64,000 nucleotides of DNA from JAITVB01 sp031553805 (GCA_031553805.1 JAVBLC010000002.1:62001-126000), one strand, 5' to 3'. Positions 16,037 through 25,622 are shown, counted from the stretch's first letter. Made by a program: numbers and translations. Notes: a model not told the origin generated them from the sequence alone.

Positions 16037-18865
16037 TTATTCGCCGGCCTTCGGGTCCATAATAATCTTGACCAGGTTGCCGTCCTTAAGGATCTTGGCG
16101 GCAATGGCCTTGATCTGGTTGGCGTTCAGACCGCTCAACGCGGCGTCGTAACCGGTGTTGTAATCGGCCTTGTACATGTAGTTTTCGTGCAGGTAATTCA
16201 GCCACGTGCTGTTCTTCTTCAGATCGTCCGGGCGCTGTTTAGCGAGATACTCCTTGGCCTTGCCCAGGTCTTCGGCCTTGGGCCCGTTTTGGGCGATGGT
16301 TTCGATCTCTTTGATTACGATTTCCATCAACTCGTCGGCCATCGCCGGGTCGGTGTCAAAATGCACGATGAACTGGTAGCGTGGCTTGGCCATCGGGCTG
16401 AGCATACCGCCTACGCCTACGCCGTAGGTGCCGCCTTTCTCCTCGCGGATCGAAGCGGTGTAGCGGATGTCGAGGACCTGGCCCAGGACGTCGAGCGCCA
16501 GGTCATTTTCCATCGTGTAGGGTATTTCTCCGGTGAACGTGTAGCGTACGGTGGTCTTCGGCGCCTGCATCGCCACTTGGAAACGGTTTTCGATCGGTCC
16601 GCTTACGGGAGCCACCTTGTCGTCCTTGGCGGCGAGGGCGGTCTTGCCCGCCGGCAATGAGCCGAGGTATTTTTCGACCAGGGGTTTCAACGTTTGCGGG
16701 TCGATATTACCCACGAAGGTGAAGGTGAAATTCTGGCTCTTGCCCACGACCGGACTGCCGAAAAGTTCGGTATAGATGCCCGGCATCTGGCCGAAGTCGA
16801 CCTGGTCGAGGCGCGCGGTCGAAAGTTGCTGGCGGCGCAGGTTGTGGCCGTAGAGGGTATTCATCAGCGAATCCTGGAAGATGAAACTCGGGTTGCTGGC
16901 CGCATTGGCCAACACGGCGCGGTACTGGTTGACCATCACGTCATAATCGTTCTGGTCCCAGCGGGGCGACATCGTGTAGAGGTAAACCAGTTGCAACAGC
17001 GTTTCCACGTCCTTGGGCGACGAGCTGCCCGAGAAACCGTGCTCGTAGTTGCCGACGGTGGGATATACCTGCACCTGTTTGCCGGCAAGCTGTTTGCCCA
17101 GGTCGATCATCGAGAATTTGCTCACGCCCGAACTTTGTACCAGCGAGGGAAGCAGGTCGGCCGAAGGGCACTGGGCGTCGGTCAGGATCGACTTTCCGCC
17201 CGGAGCGGCTGCTTTGAAGAGCAGTTCATCGGCCTTGAAATCGGTCTGTTTGACGATGACTCTTACGCCGTTGCCCAGGGTCCATACCGTTGCGCCGAAC
17301 TTGTCGGTCGAGGTTGTTTTGACCGCGCTGCCCTTGAGTTGCTGGGTGATGAGCGGTTCTTTGACCGTGTTGTCGGCATAAGCTTCGAGGTCTGCGGCAC
17401 GCACTTCGTCGATCAGGCCTTTGATTTCCTCTTCCGAGGCGACGGTGATGCCGGCCTTTTCAGGGCCGTTGACAACGACTACCATGTTCTCGCGGCTCGC
17501 CAATTCCTTGGCGATGGCGTTGATTTCCATGATATTGGTGGTCACGATCAGTGTGCTGTCCAACTCCCATTCCACTTCGGCAGTGGGGATCGGGGCGTTT
17601 TTCATGTAGTGTGCGAGGTACTTGTCGACCAGTTCGCCGCTGCGGCGGTCGTTGCGGTTGTCGTAAGCCTGTTCGCACTCGCGGAGCAGTTCGCTCTTCA
17701 CGCGTTCCAGTTCGCCGTCGGTGAAGCCGAAGCGGTAGATGCGCTCCATCTCTTCGTAGATCGATTTGAAGGCGCGTCCGGTTTCGTTGTCGCGCGAGAT
17801 GGCGATGGTGGCGAATACGTCGCAGGTGGCGGTCAGTTCGGTCGCGTAAGCTCCCGCGGCCACAAACGGCGCGTCGGGTTTCTGCGAAATCTCATCGAGG
17901 CGGTACCCGGTCATCCGTTGAATGAGCATCTTGGCGATGGTGATTTTTTCGCCCACCACCAAGCCGTTGAATACCGGGGGCAACGGTTGACTCTTACAAT
18001 GGATGGTCACGCGGTTCTGGGGCGCTTCGGGGTCGGTCACCACGCACACCAGCGGTTCGACGTTGTCGGGGATTGGCACGAGCACCTTCGGCACGGGGTT
18101 TTCGACGGCCGGAATGTCTGCCATCACCTTCTTAACTTTTTCCTCCATTTGGTTTACATCGAAATCACCCACGATGACTATCGCCTGCAGGTCGGTGCGG
18201 TACCAGCGGTGGTAAAAATCGCGGAGTTCCTGGTGCGAGAAGGTGCGGAGTTGCTGTTCGTTGCCGATGATGTTGCGGTAGGCATATTTCGATCCGTTGT
18301 AGAGGGTCGGGGCCGCCTTTTCCTGCATCCGGAAATTGGCAGTGTTGCCCGTGCGCAACTCTTCGACGATCACCCCGCGTTCCTTGTCGATCTCTTCGCC
18401 CAGGAGCGATACGAAGTACGACCAGTCGTGCAGGATGAGCAGACAGGTGTCGACAATCCCTTCGCGGGTGATGGGCACGCTCGAGATGTTATAAATTGTC
18501 TGGTCCTGCCCGGTGCCGGCGTTGAGGTTGTAACCGAACCGCACCCCGACCGTTTCGAGGTAGTCCGACAGGGCGTCGCCCGGAAAATTCTTTGTCCCGT
18601 TGAAGGCCATGTGTTCGAGGAAGTGGGCCAGCCCGACCTGCGAATCCTCTTCCTGGATCGCGCCCACGTTGTGGAGGATGTAGAACTCGGCCTGCTTTTC
18701 GGGCTTGGCGTTGTGCTTGATGTAGTAGGTGAGTCCGTTGTCGAGCTTGCCTATGCGCACGCTCGGGTCGGCGGGGATGGGGGCCTGCATATTCGGCCCT
18801 TGTTGGGCGAACAGGGTCGTCACCGAGGCGACGAGCAGCACGACCAATGCATAAAATTTCTTCAT
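16037..18865 (-). CDS. Secreted M16 (insulinase/pitrilysin-type) zinc metallopeptidase
   Basis: A 942-residue protein with a signal peptide (MKKFYALVVLLVASVTTLFAQ). The inverted zinc motif HxxEH is present as H81-F-L-E84-H85 in VGLAHFLEHMAFNG, and the distal glutamate is expected in the RGVIVEELRTGN segment. Two M16 halves are recognisable: an active N-terminal one and an inactive C-terminal one (from about residue 510). Such pairs form a clamshell that degrades peptides in the periplasm. It is the last gene of a minus-strand set (DUF2975, XRE, hydrolase), 38 bases after the hydrolase stop, so cotranscription is possible, although a separate unseen promoter cannot be excluded. Confidence 0.93.
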   Translation of the reverse strand: MKKFYALVVLLVASVTTLFAQQGPNMQAPIPADPSVRIGKLDNGLTYYIKHNAKPEKQAEFYILHNVGAIQEEDSQVGLAHFLEHMAFNGTKNFPGDALSDYLETVGVRFGYNLNAGTGQDQTIYNISSVPITREGIVDTCLLILHDWSYFVSLLGEEIDKERGVIVEELRTGNTANFRMQEKAAPTLYNGSKYAYRNIIGNEQQLRTFSHQELRDFYHRWYRTDLQAIVIVGDFDVNQMEEKVKKVMADIPAVENPVPKVLVPIPDNVEPLVCVVTDPEAPQNRVTIHCKSQPLPPVFNGLVVGEKITIAKMLIQRMTGYRLDEISQKPDAPFVAAGAYATELTATCDVFATIAISRDNETGRAFKSIYEEMERIYRFGFTDGELERVKSELLRECEQAYDNRNDRRSGELVDKYLAHYMKNAPIPTAEVEWELDSTLIVTTNIMEINAIAKELASRENMVVVVNGPEKAGITVASEEEIKGLIDEVRAADLEAYADNTVKEPLITQQLKGSAVKTTSTDKFGATVWTLGNGVRVIVKQTDFKADELLFKAAAPGGKSILTDAQCPSADLLPSLVQSSGVSKFSMIDLGKQLAGKQVQVYPTVGNYEHGFSGSSSPKDVETLLQLVYLYTMSPRWDQNDYDVMVNQYRAVLANAASNPSFIFQDSLMNTLYGHNLRRQQLSTARLDQVDFGQMPGIYTELFGSPVVGKSQNFTFTFVGNIDPQTLKPLVEKYLGSLPAGKTALAAKDDKVAPVSGPIENRFQVAMQAPKTTVRYTFTGEIPYTMENDLALDVLGQVLDIRYTASIREEKGGTYGVGVGGMLSPMAKPRYQFIVHFDTDPAMADELMEIVIKEIETIAQNGPKAEDLGKAKEYLAKQRPDDLKKNSTWLNYLHENYMYKADYNTGYDAALSGLNANQIKAIAAKILKDGNLVKIIMDPKAGE

Positions 18866-18903
18866 AGCGGTTAAAGTTTTAGTGATATTTTGCGTAAAGT
18901 TTA

Positions 18904-19665
18904 TTATTCGCTCAGGTATTTTTCGATGTAGCCAGTCATTATCTTTCGCTCTTCGACGGTCGCATCGTCATCCATCTGTCCGTGGTTTATGGGGACGAAT
19001 TGAACGGTGATGCCGTATGTCTGCTGTTCCTCGTCGGTCGGCAAGACCTCTTCGTCGGCCCCGTAATCGTTTGAACGCAGTGTATATATCCTGGGGCTCG
19101 CCACCCGGGGCAACGGCATCCGCCGATTGTCCATCGAGATCACCTTGTCGACCAACTCTGGATATTCATGGGCAAACAGGACAGACATATCGCCGCCGTT
19201 GGAATGTCCGATCAATGTTACGTGTCCGTAATCCAGCCCGGGTTCGATGCTTTTGAGCTCGTTCAGCACGAACAGGATATTTTCGCTCCCCCGTTCCCAA
19301 TTCGGCCGGCGGGTGACCTGCAAATCGTCTTCCATCGCAAGCAGTTCGTCCGTCGACAATTCGTGCTGAATGCTCACCACAAAATAGCCTTTCGTGGCCA
19401 GATACTTGGTCAGATAGGAATAAACCAGATAGTCGCCACCTTGATTTTGCCCGTAGCCGTGGCTGAAGATGACCACTTGTTGATTGCTGTTGCCTGTGTC
19501 CGGCCGGTAAAAGGCGACCGGGATAATCCGATCTCTCGATTGGTCGAAGAAGATTGCGATGTCGACCTTTTTGTCGTCGTTCGGCTTTGCCGCCTCGACT
19601 GTTTTTACACACAGGCAGCTGACCAGAAAAACCGGAATAAAAATATGCAGGACAGTACTTCTCAT
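18904..19665 (-). CDS. Exported alpha/beta hydrolase
   Basis: A 253-residue protein with an N-terminal signal sequence (STVLHIFIPVFLVSCLCVKTVEA); a VSCLC stretch could act as a lipobox. The fold is marked by VVIFSHGYGQNQGG (oxyanion region), GHSNGGD (nucleophile serine) and NHGQMDD (probable histidine). The acid residue is likely the Asp in SNDYGAD or the one after DKVISMD. Substrate unknown. The ATG overlaps the stop of the upstream XRE regulator gene (ATGA), so it belongs to that operon. Confidence 0.8.
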   Translation of the reverse strand: MRSTVLHIFIPVFLVSCLCVKTVEAAKPNDDKKVDIAIFFDQSRDRIIPVAFYRPDTGNSNQQVVIFSHGYGQNQGGDYLVYSYLTKYLATKGYFVVSIQHELSTDELLAMEDDLQVTRRPNWERGSENILFVLNELKSIEPGLDYGHVTLIGHSNGGDMSVLFAHEYPELVDKVISMDNRRMPLPRVASPRIYTLRSNDYGADEEVLPTDEEQQTYGITVQFVPINHGQMDDDATVEERKIMTGYIEKYLSE

Positions 19666-19901
19666 TTGTTTTCCTTTTCGGGTTCCTGCACCTCTTCGTC
19701 GGGCCGGTATTCGATGATGTCGCCCGGTTGGCAGTCGAGCGTGCGGCAGATCGCCTCGAGGGTCGAGAAACGGATCGCCTTGGCCTTGCCTGTCTTCAGG
19801 ATCGAGAGGTTGGCCTGGGTGATGTCGACCTTTTCGGCCAGCTCGGTGAGCGACATCTTGCGCCGGGCCATCATCACGTCTATGTTTACGATAATTGACA
19901 T
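19662..19901 (-). CDS. Small XRE/Cro-type HTH regulator (YozG-like)
   Basis: A 79-residue protein that is almost all helix-turn-helix (MSLTELAEKVDITQANLSILKTGKAKAIRFSTLEAICRTLDCQPGDIIEY), with a short charged tail. The sequence matches the small Cro/C1-type regulators that accompany DUF2975 membrane proteins. It lies 12 bases after the DUF2975 gene and overlaps the hydrolase gene by 4 bases. By analogy it represses its own operon, with the membrane partner affecting its activity (inference). Confidence 0.9.
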   Translation of the reverse strand: MSIIVNIDVMMARRKMSLTELAEKVDITQANLSILKTGKAKAIRFSTLEAICRTLDCQPGDIIEYRPDEEVQEPEKENK

Positions 19902-19913
19902 ACGCGGCTCGGT

Positions 19914-20594
19914 TTATATGGTCAGTTTTTGTTCTTCGGTCAGGTCGTAACCGATGGCGAAGATCTCGGCGATGAACAGGACGATCACGCCCATGATGAT
20001 CTCTTTGAAAGTGATCGGGAATCCGTTGGCAATGACGAAATCGCTCCCTTCGAAAAAGCGTGCGGCGTATTGATTACGGATGTAGTTGCCCACGTCGCTC
20101 AGGATCGAGGCGGTGATCAGCAGCACGCCGATCACGCGGGTCAGGGTGACCACATTGCGTGAGAAGACATTGTTTTCCTTGATGCTCTTGCGCAGTTCGC
20201 CCAAGATGACAAACATCACCACAACGACCCCCAGGTAGAGGAAAACCGAAAGCATGATCATCGCCATCCCCCATGCGGTCGCGGCCGAACCGAGTCGATC
20301 TGCGCCTGGTCCCTCGAGCCTCAGATCGAGTGTGTTGGTTCGGGCGAATCCTACTACCGAACTGTCAGCGCTGGCATAGACCGGGATATTGTAACCGGTC
20401 ACGCTGATATCGTTTTTCAGTTCTACGAAAGGGGTTATTGTCTCCTTTTTGGACATGCCGTGTTCAAGTCCTTCGTTGAACCCGGCGCGGAAATCGGTTC
20501 CGGTGATGCCCACCACCATGCTGACTAATACAATCAGAAAAAAAATGGCATACAGGGCGTTGATGCGTCGTAAAATCTTCGGTTGTGAGGTCAT
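19914..20594 (-). CDS. DUF2975 four-helix membrane protein
   Basis: A 226-residue protein with hydrophobic segments near residues 15-33, 105-130, 147-167 and 192-215, in the DUF2975 layout: an N-terminal helix, an extracytoplasmic domain of about 70 residues, and three further helices. DUF2975 genes are habitually followed by a small XRE regulator, as here. The function is unknown; a sensor or antagonist of the regulator is a reasonable guess. A consensus promoter lies 30 bases upstream. Confidence 0.85.
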   Translation of the reverse strand: MTSQPKILRRINALYAIFFLIVLVSMVVGITGTDFRAGFNEGLEHGMSKKETITPFVELKNDISVTGYNIPVYASADSSVVGFARTNTLDLRLEGPGADRLGSAATAWGMAMIMLSVFLYLGVVVVMFVILGELRKSIKENNVFSRNVVTLTRVIGVLLITASILSDVGNYIRNQYAARFFEGSDFVIANGFPITFKEIIMGVIVLFIAEIFAIGYDLTEEQKLTI

Positions 20595-20623
20595 AAATTT
20601 CTTTTCCGATGGTTTTTCGACAG

Positions 20624-20653
20624 CAAATATACAGGTGTTTTTTTGAAAAACAA
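20624..20653 (-). promoter_or_regulatory. Promoter of the DUF2975-XRE operon
   Basis: On the minus strand TTG (20651-20653), 19 bases, then TATATTTG (20624-20631); a full -7 match with correct spacing. Confidence 0.7.
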
Positions 20654-20749
20654 CTTTTATTTATCGAAAAACGATATTTTTTTTGCGAATAACAGGAAAT
20701 TGCCATTTACTGATATTTTTTTAATCGGGATAGCTGCACCTCTACCTTT

Positions 20750-20903
20750 GCCGCCGGATGCCCCGTTCCGGTCGATGAGCCGCCGTTTGTTATGCAACTT
20801 CCCGCTGTCTATGGCGGACGATTTCGGTTCTTTGGCTGTTTCCTTTAGAATGCTGCAAAAGAACGCGGTGGACACTTACGGTAAAAAGATAATTCGACCC
20901 GTC
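20750..20903. repeat. Degenerate copy of the intergenic repeat family
   Basis: CCGGTCGATGAGC and TTCGGTTCTTTGGC (about 20768-20840) echo CCGGTCGGTGAGC and TTCGGTTCTTTGGT at 15.85-15.88 kb, and TTTCCTTT is followed by GCAAAAGAAC where the other copy has its palindrome. No gene is visible in this part of the 450-base interval between the divergent DUF2975 and secDF genes. Confidence 0.5.
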
Positions 20904-20939
20904 GCGCCCCCGCACAAAAATCTCCTTGTGCGGGGGCGC
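20904..20939. repeat. 14-bp GC-rich perfect hairpin upstream of the secDF promoter
   Basis: GCGCCCCCGCACAA (20904-20917) and its exact complement (20926-20939) enclose an 8-base loop. It lies 25 bases upstream of the secDF -33 box, so it would not be in that transcript. No gene upstream on the plus strand needs a terminator. Confidence 0.6.
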
Positions 20940-20964
20940 ACCCTGTATTTTTGCTAAAGGGGAT

Positions 20965-20994
20965 TGTTTTTCGCGAAAAAATATGTAGTTTTGC
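20965..20994 (+). promoter_or_regulatory. Promoter of secDF
   Basis: TTG (20965-20967), 19 bases, TAGTTTTG (20987-20994). It leaves a leader of about 40-45 bases before the start at 21045. Confidence 0.7.
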
Positions 20995-21044
20995 AGATTA
21001 ATTGAGGTTTGGAATCATAAAAACTTAAATAAATTCAGAAACAA

Positions 21045-24000
21045 ATGCAAAACAAAGGCGCACTACGATTTTTAGCCATAGTACTGGCCATTGCCTGTGC
21101 TTACCAGCTCTCGTTCACGGTGGTAACCCGCTCCGTGGAGAAAAAGGCGGCTACCTATGCCCAGGGCGACGCCGCCCGGGAGTCGAGTTACCTCGATTCG
21201 ATCAAGTCCGAAACGGTCTACAACTTGGGCCTGGTCAAGTTCTCTTACAAAGAGTGTAAGGAACGCGAGATCAACCTGGGGCTCGACCTGCGGGGCGGGA
21301 TGAACGTGATGCTCGAAATTTCGGTCGAAGACGTGGTCAAGGCCCTGGCCAACCACAACCCCGATCCGGCTTTCAACCAGGCGTTGGCCCAGGCCCGCAA
21401 GGCACAGGAAACCAGCTCGCGCGACTACGTCACCCTGTTCCGTGAAGCCTATGAGCAGATCGTGCCGGGTGGGCGCCTGAGCTTCATTTTCAATACGCCC
21501 GAATTGCGCGAACAGATCACCCCCGAAAGTACCAACGAACAGGTGGTGGCCGTGCTGCGCGCGCAGTCCGAGAGCGCCATTGCCAACTCGTTCAACGTAC
21601 TGCGTAACCGTATCGACCGCTTCGGGGTGACCCAGCCCAACATCCAGCGTCTGGAAAACTCGGGCCGCATCCTGGTTGAATTGCCGGGCGTGAAAGAACC
21701 CGAACGTGTGCGTAAACTCCTCCAGGGAACCGCCAGCCTCGAATTCTGGTCAACCTATGACAACTCGGAGATTTATCCGATGTTCGAACAGGTGAACCAA
21801 TATATTAAGGAATACCTGAGCGCCGCCGGCACCGCGCCGGCCGACACGACGATTGTCGCTCCGGCCGACACCACTGTCGCTGCGGCAGCCGCTGCCCCGG
21901 CCGATTCGAGCCTGCTTGCGCAACTGGGGGAAACCCCGGCCGCATCGACCGACGCTTCGCAGTCCGAACTGGAGCGCGAAATGCCGTTCTTTGCCAAGCT
22001 CCACCCGATCGTGGACTACCAGAGTGGTCAAGTCGGTCAAGGTCCGGTAGTGGGCCAGGCCCAATCGTTCGACACGGCTACCGTGAACCGTTACCTTGCC
22101 CTGCCGCAAGTGAAAGCCCTGCTTCCGCGTGATGTGGAATTTATGTGGGGTGTTAAGGCGACCGATGATGCAGCTATTTACTTCGACCTCTATGCCATTA
22201 AGAAAAATACCCGCGACGGCCGCGCTCCGCTCGACGGCGGGGTGGTGGTCGATGCCCGCGAGGAATATGCCCAGCAGGGTGCCGCGGCCGAAGTGTCGAT
22301 GGTGATGAACGCCGAAGGCTCGCGCGTTTGGGCGCGTATGACCGCCGACAACATCGGCAAGTCGATCGCCATTTGCCTCGACGGTTACGTTTACTCGGCT
22401 CCGCGTGTGCATACCGAAATCTCGGGCGGCCGCTCGCAGATCACCGGCAACTTTACGATCAATGAAGCCCGTGACTTGGCCAACGTGCTCAAGTCGGGTA
22501 AGTTGCCCGCTCCGGCCCGCATCATCCAGGAGGCCATCGTCGGCCCGTCGCTCGGTCAGGAATCGATCGACGCCGGGATGATGTCGTTCGTGCTGGCTTT
22601 TGTGCTCGTCCTTATTTATATGATGCTCTTCTATAACAAAGCCGGTATGGTGGCCAGCATTGCGCTGATCGCCAACCTGTTCTTCCTGTTCGGGGTGCTC
22701 GTTTCGTTCGGGGCGGTGTTGACGCTGCCCGGTATCGCGGGGATTGTGCTCACGATGGGGATGGCGGTCGACGCGAACGTGATCATCTACGAGCGTATTA
22801 AAGAAGAGTTGAAAGCGGGCAAGGGGGTAAGCCTCGCCCTGAAAGACGGGTTCAGCAATGCCTACTCGGCGATCATCGACGGGAACATGACCACGCTCAT
22901 CACCGGGATCGTGCTGTTTATCTTCGGTACCGGTCCGGTACAGGGTTTTGCCACCACGCTCATCATCGGGATCGTCACCTCGCTCTTCTCGGCGATCTTC
23001 ATCACCCGCCTGATTTTCGTAGCGCTGATCGACAGCGGCAAAAAGATCCGTTTCTCGAACAAATATACCGAAAACTTCCTGTCCAACACGAAGTTCGACT
23101 TTGTCAAGGCCCGTAAGGTAACCTACATTATTTCATGTGCGCTGATCCTGATCTCGGTCGTTTCGTTCTTCACCCGCGGGATGAACTATGGGGTCGATTT
23201 CTCGGGGGGCCGCGCCTATGTGGTGCGCTTTGACCAGCCGGTGACCGACAACGACGTGCGCGAACGCCTGGGTACCGTATTCGGCGAAGGCGAAAGTTTC
23301 GAAGTGAAGCAGTACGGTTCGAGCGGTGAACAGAAACGTATCGTGACCCAGTATAAGTTCGACGACACGAGCGAAGAGGCCACGGGCGAAATCGATCATA
23401 TGCTTTATGACGCGCTGGCTTCGCTGAATTCCGGATCGCTTACGTTCCAGGAGTTCTCGACCACCGACACCAATCCGATCGGGATCATCAGTGCCGACAA
23501 GATCGGGCCGAGCGTGGCGAGCGATATCAAGAAAAATTCTGTAATTGCCGTTATTTTCAGTCTGCTGGCCATTGGCATCTACATCGCCATCCGGTTCAAA
23601 CGTTGGCAGTGGGCGATGGGTGGCGTGATCTCGCTGGCCCACGATGCCTTGCTGACGATCGGTATCTTCTCGCTGCTGTGGGGAATTATGCCTTTCACGA
23701 TGGAGGTCGACCAGTCGTTCATCGCGGCGATCCTGACCATCATCGGTTACTCGATCAACGACACGGTGATCATCTTCGACCGTATCCGCGAGTATCGCCG
23801 TCTCTATCCGAAGCGTAGCCTCAGGATGAATATCAACAACGCGATCAACAGCACCCTGGCCCGTACGGTCAACACCGCTGGAACGACGATCGTCGTGCTG
23901 TTGGCGATCTTCATCTTCGGTGGCGAAGTGATCCGCGGGTTTATCTTTGCGCTGATGTTCGGGATCGTGGTCGGTACCTTCTCGTCGGTGTTCGTGGCTA

Positions 24001-24062
24001 CTCCGATCGCTTACGACATGATGATGCGCAAGGGCGGCAAAGGCGAAGAGGAAGAAAAATAA
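21045..24062 (+). CDS. secDF: Fused SecD-SecF protein translocase subunit
   Basis: A 1005-residue inner-membrane protein. It uses the proton gradient to help pull exported proteins through SecYEG. The SecD half starts with one helix and the conserved LGLDLRGGMNVMLE near residue 80, has a large periplasmic P1 domain (to about residue 500) and a helix bundle with GMAVDANVIIYERIKEE. The SecF half starts near residue 690 (YGVDFSGGRAYVVRF) and ends with SINDTVIIFDRIRE. An Ala/Asp/Thr-rich insert (about residues 262-300, APADTTIVAPADTT) interrupts the periplasmic domain and is probably a flexible linker. Fusion of SecD and SecF is usual in Bacteroidetes. Single-gene transcript with its own promoter and terminator. 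Confidence 0.97.
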   Translation: MQNKGALRFLAIVLAIACAYQLSFTVVTRSVEKKAATYAQGDAARESSYLDSIKSETVYNLGLVKFSYKECKEREINLGLDLRGGMNVMLEISVEDVVKALANHNPDPAFNQALAQARKAQETSSRDYVTLFREAYEQIVPGGRLSFIFNTPELREQITPESTNEQVVAVLRAQSESAIANSFNVLRNRIDRFGVTQPNIQRLENSGRILVELPGVKEPERVRKLLQGTASLEFWSTYDNSEIYPMFEQVNQYIKEYLSAAGTAPADTTIVAPADTTVAAAAAAPADSSLLAQLGETPAASTDASQSELEREMPFFAKLHPIVDYQSGQVGQGPVVGQAQSFDTATVNRYLALPQVKALLPRDVEFMWGVKATDDAAIYFDLYAIKKNTRDGRAPLDGGVVVDAREEYAQQGAAAEVSMVMNAEGSRVWARMTADNIGKSIAICLDGYVYSAPRVHTEISGGRSQITGNFTINEARDLANVLKSGKLPAPARIIQEAIVGPSLGQESIDAGMMSFVLAFVLVLIYMMLFYNKAGMVASIALIANLFFLFGVLVSFGAVLTLPGIAGIVLTMGMAVDANVIIYERIKEELKAGKGVSLALKDGFSNAYSAIIDGNMTTLITGIVLFIFGTGPVQGFATTLIIGIVTSLFSAIFITRLIFVALIDSGKKIRFSNKYTENFLSNTKFDFVKARKVTYIISCALILISVVSFFTRGMNYGVDFSGGRAYVVRFDQPVTDNDVRERLGTVFGEGESFEVKQYGSSGEQKRIVTQYKFDDTSEEATGEIDHMLYDALASLNSGSLTFQEFSTTDTNPIGIISADKIGPSVASDIKKNSVIAVIFSLLAIGIYIAIRFKRWQWAMGGVISLAHDALLTIGIFSLLWGIMPFTMEVDQSFIAAILTIIGYSINDTVIIFDRIREYRRLYPKRSLRMNINNAINSTLARTVNTAGTTIVVLLAIFIFGGEVIRGFIFALMFGIVVGTFSSVFVATPIAYDMMMRKGGKGEEEEK

Positions 24063-24078
24063 TTCTCATCGACTATAG

Positions 24079-24116
24079 AAATCGCGAGGGCTGCCAACCG
24101 GTGGCCCTCGCGATTT
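24079..24116 (+). terminator. Intrinsic terminator of secDF
   Basis: A 13-bp perfect stem (AAATCGCGAGGGC and its complement) with a 12-base loop, followed by two further T; 16 bases after the stop. Confidence 0.85.
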
Positions 24117-24118
24117 TT

Positions 24119-24350
24119 ACATTCCTCCCGTCCTCTGATCGGTATCCGGGCCACAGGAGCTGCGCCGAAACGGCCAACCGCGAGCGCGGCATAGCGGCGA
24201 CGAGCCATGCCGTTGACGGATTTTTTCCGGAACCGGAACGAATAGGAACCCGGTAAAGCCATAGCTTCGTTTTCCGGCGGGGCTTTGCGTTGAAAGGGGG
24301 GTATTGTTATATGTTTAACCGGAGATGCTGAATAAATCGTTTTTTTATCC
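24119..24350. other. Intergenic stretch without a recognisable gene
   Basis: Between the secDF terminator and the hemW promoter there is no convincing reading frame, RNA gene or strong repeat. A few short GC-rich imperfect hairpins are visible. Confidence 0.4.
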
Positions 24351-24351
24351 G

Positions 24352-24359
24352 TACCTTTG
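24352..24359 (+). promoter_or_regulatory. -7 element TACCTTTG of hemW
   Basis: Exact TAnnTTTG match 19 bases upstream of the ATG at 24379. Because it lies inside the longer frame from 24325, it supports the later start. Confidence 0.55.
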
Positions 24360-24378
24360 TCCCTTGTTTCGAGGCAAA

Positions 24379-25506
24379 ATGTCAGGCATTTACATCCACA
24401 TCCCCTTCTGCAGGCAACGCTGTGCCTACTGCGACTTCCACTCCGACACCCGGACGGAATTGCGCGGGCCGATGCTCGAAACCCTGCTCCGCGAACTCGA
24501 AGCCCGCCACAGCTACCTCGCCGGACACACTGTCCGCACGCTCTATATCGGTGGCGGAACCCCTTCGCTCTATGCCCCGGAAGATATTAATCGCCTGATC
24601 GAATGCACACACAACTTATTTGGTGCGAACGGTTTTGAGGAATTAACCCTTGAAGCTAATCCCGACGATCTGACCGACGCCTATCTGGAAGCGCTCCGCA
24701 AAACCCCGGTCAACCGCCTGAGTCTCGGCGTGCAGTCGTTCAACGACCGCATCCTGCGGTTTTTCAACCGCCGTCACGACAGTCGGGGAGCGGTCGACGC
24801 CATTGTCCGGGCAAAAGCCCACGGTTACAAGAACCTGTCAGTCGACCTGATCTACGGTATCCCCGGCCAAAGCGAAGCGGAGTGGGCGGACGATCTCGAT
24901 TGTTTTTTCGCGCTCGACGTCCCGCACCTGTCGGCCTACCACCTGACGATCGAGGAGGGTACCCCCCTCGGCCGCCGCGCCAAGCGGGGCGAGTTGCACC
25001 CGGTCGTTGAAGAGGTGAGTGAACGCCATTACGAGATTCTTCGAAAAAAGGCTGCCGGCGCCGGTTTTTTGCATTACGAAATATCGAACTTTGCCCGCCC
25101 GGGGCGCGAAGCCGTGCACAACAGCAGTTATTGGAGCGGAATACCCTATTTGGGCATTGGCCCCGCAGCCCACTCCTTTGACGGCGAAAAGCGCCGCCGG
25201 TGGAACGTGAGCGACAACGACCGCTACCTGGCCGCAGCGGCTACCGGCGATTTTTTCGAAGAGGAAGTGTTGAGCGACACCGACCGTTTCAACGAATGGC
25301 TGATGACCCGCCTGCGCACGGCCGCCGGGATCGATCCCGAAGCCCTGGCCGCACGTTTCGGCGCAGCGTGGACCGGAGAGTGGATTTCCGCCGCCGAACC
25401 GTCCTTTGCCAGCGGCCTGTTGGTCCGGGAGGGGAAAAACATTCGCATTCCTGCCGGAAAGTTTTTACTCGCGGATGCTGTGATCTCAACGATGTTCCGG
25501 GTGTGA
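24379..25506 (+). CDS. hemW: Radical SAM protein HemW-like (coproporphyrinogen III oxidase-like, heme chaperone family)
   Basis: A 375-residue radical SAM protein. The start at 24379 places the cluster motif near the N-terminus: MSGIYIHIPFCRQRCAYCDF, with C11, C15 and C18 ligating the [4Fe-4S] cluster. Following motifs are YIGGGTPSL, TLEANPDDL, RLSLGVQSFNDRIL and DLIYGIPGQ, typical of the HemN/HemW group. HemW proteins bind heme and are thought to insert it into target proteins; they are often misnamed as oxygen-independent coproporphyrinogen oxidases. The extra cysteine of true HemN (CxxxCxxCxC) is absent here (CDF), which supports HemW. An upstream ATG at 24325 would add 18 residues but overlaps the promoter. 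Confidence 0.9.
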   Translation: MSGIYIHIPFCRQRCAYCDFHSDTRTELRGPMLETLLRELEARHSYLAGHTVRTLYIGGGTPSLYAPEDINRLIECTHNLFGANGFEELTLEANPDDLTDAYLEALRKTPVNRLSLGVQSFNDRILRFFNRRHDSRGAVDAIVRAKAHGYKNLSVDLIYGIPGQSEAEWADDLDCFFALDVPHLSAYHLTIEEGTPLGRRAKRGELHPVVEEVSERHYEILRKKAAGAGFLHYEISNFARPGREAVHNSSYWSGIPYLGIGPAAHSFDGEKRRRWNVSDNDRYLAAAATGDFFEEEVLSDTDRFNEWLMTRLRTAAGIDPEALAARFGAAWTGEWISAAEPSFASGLLVREGKNIRIPAGKFLLADAVISTMFRV

Positions 25507-25622
25507 ATCTTGAAAAATCCAGCAGTGGAATGAAAAATAATTAGCTAAAACAGGGTGGTTTTTCCCGAAAAATGCTATTTTTACAAAAGTAAGACCGAAA
25601 AATTGACATAAAAAGATACACA

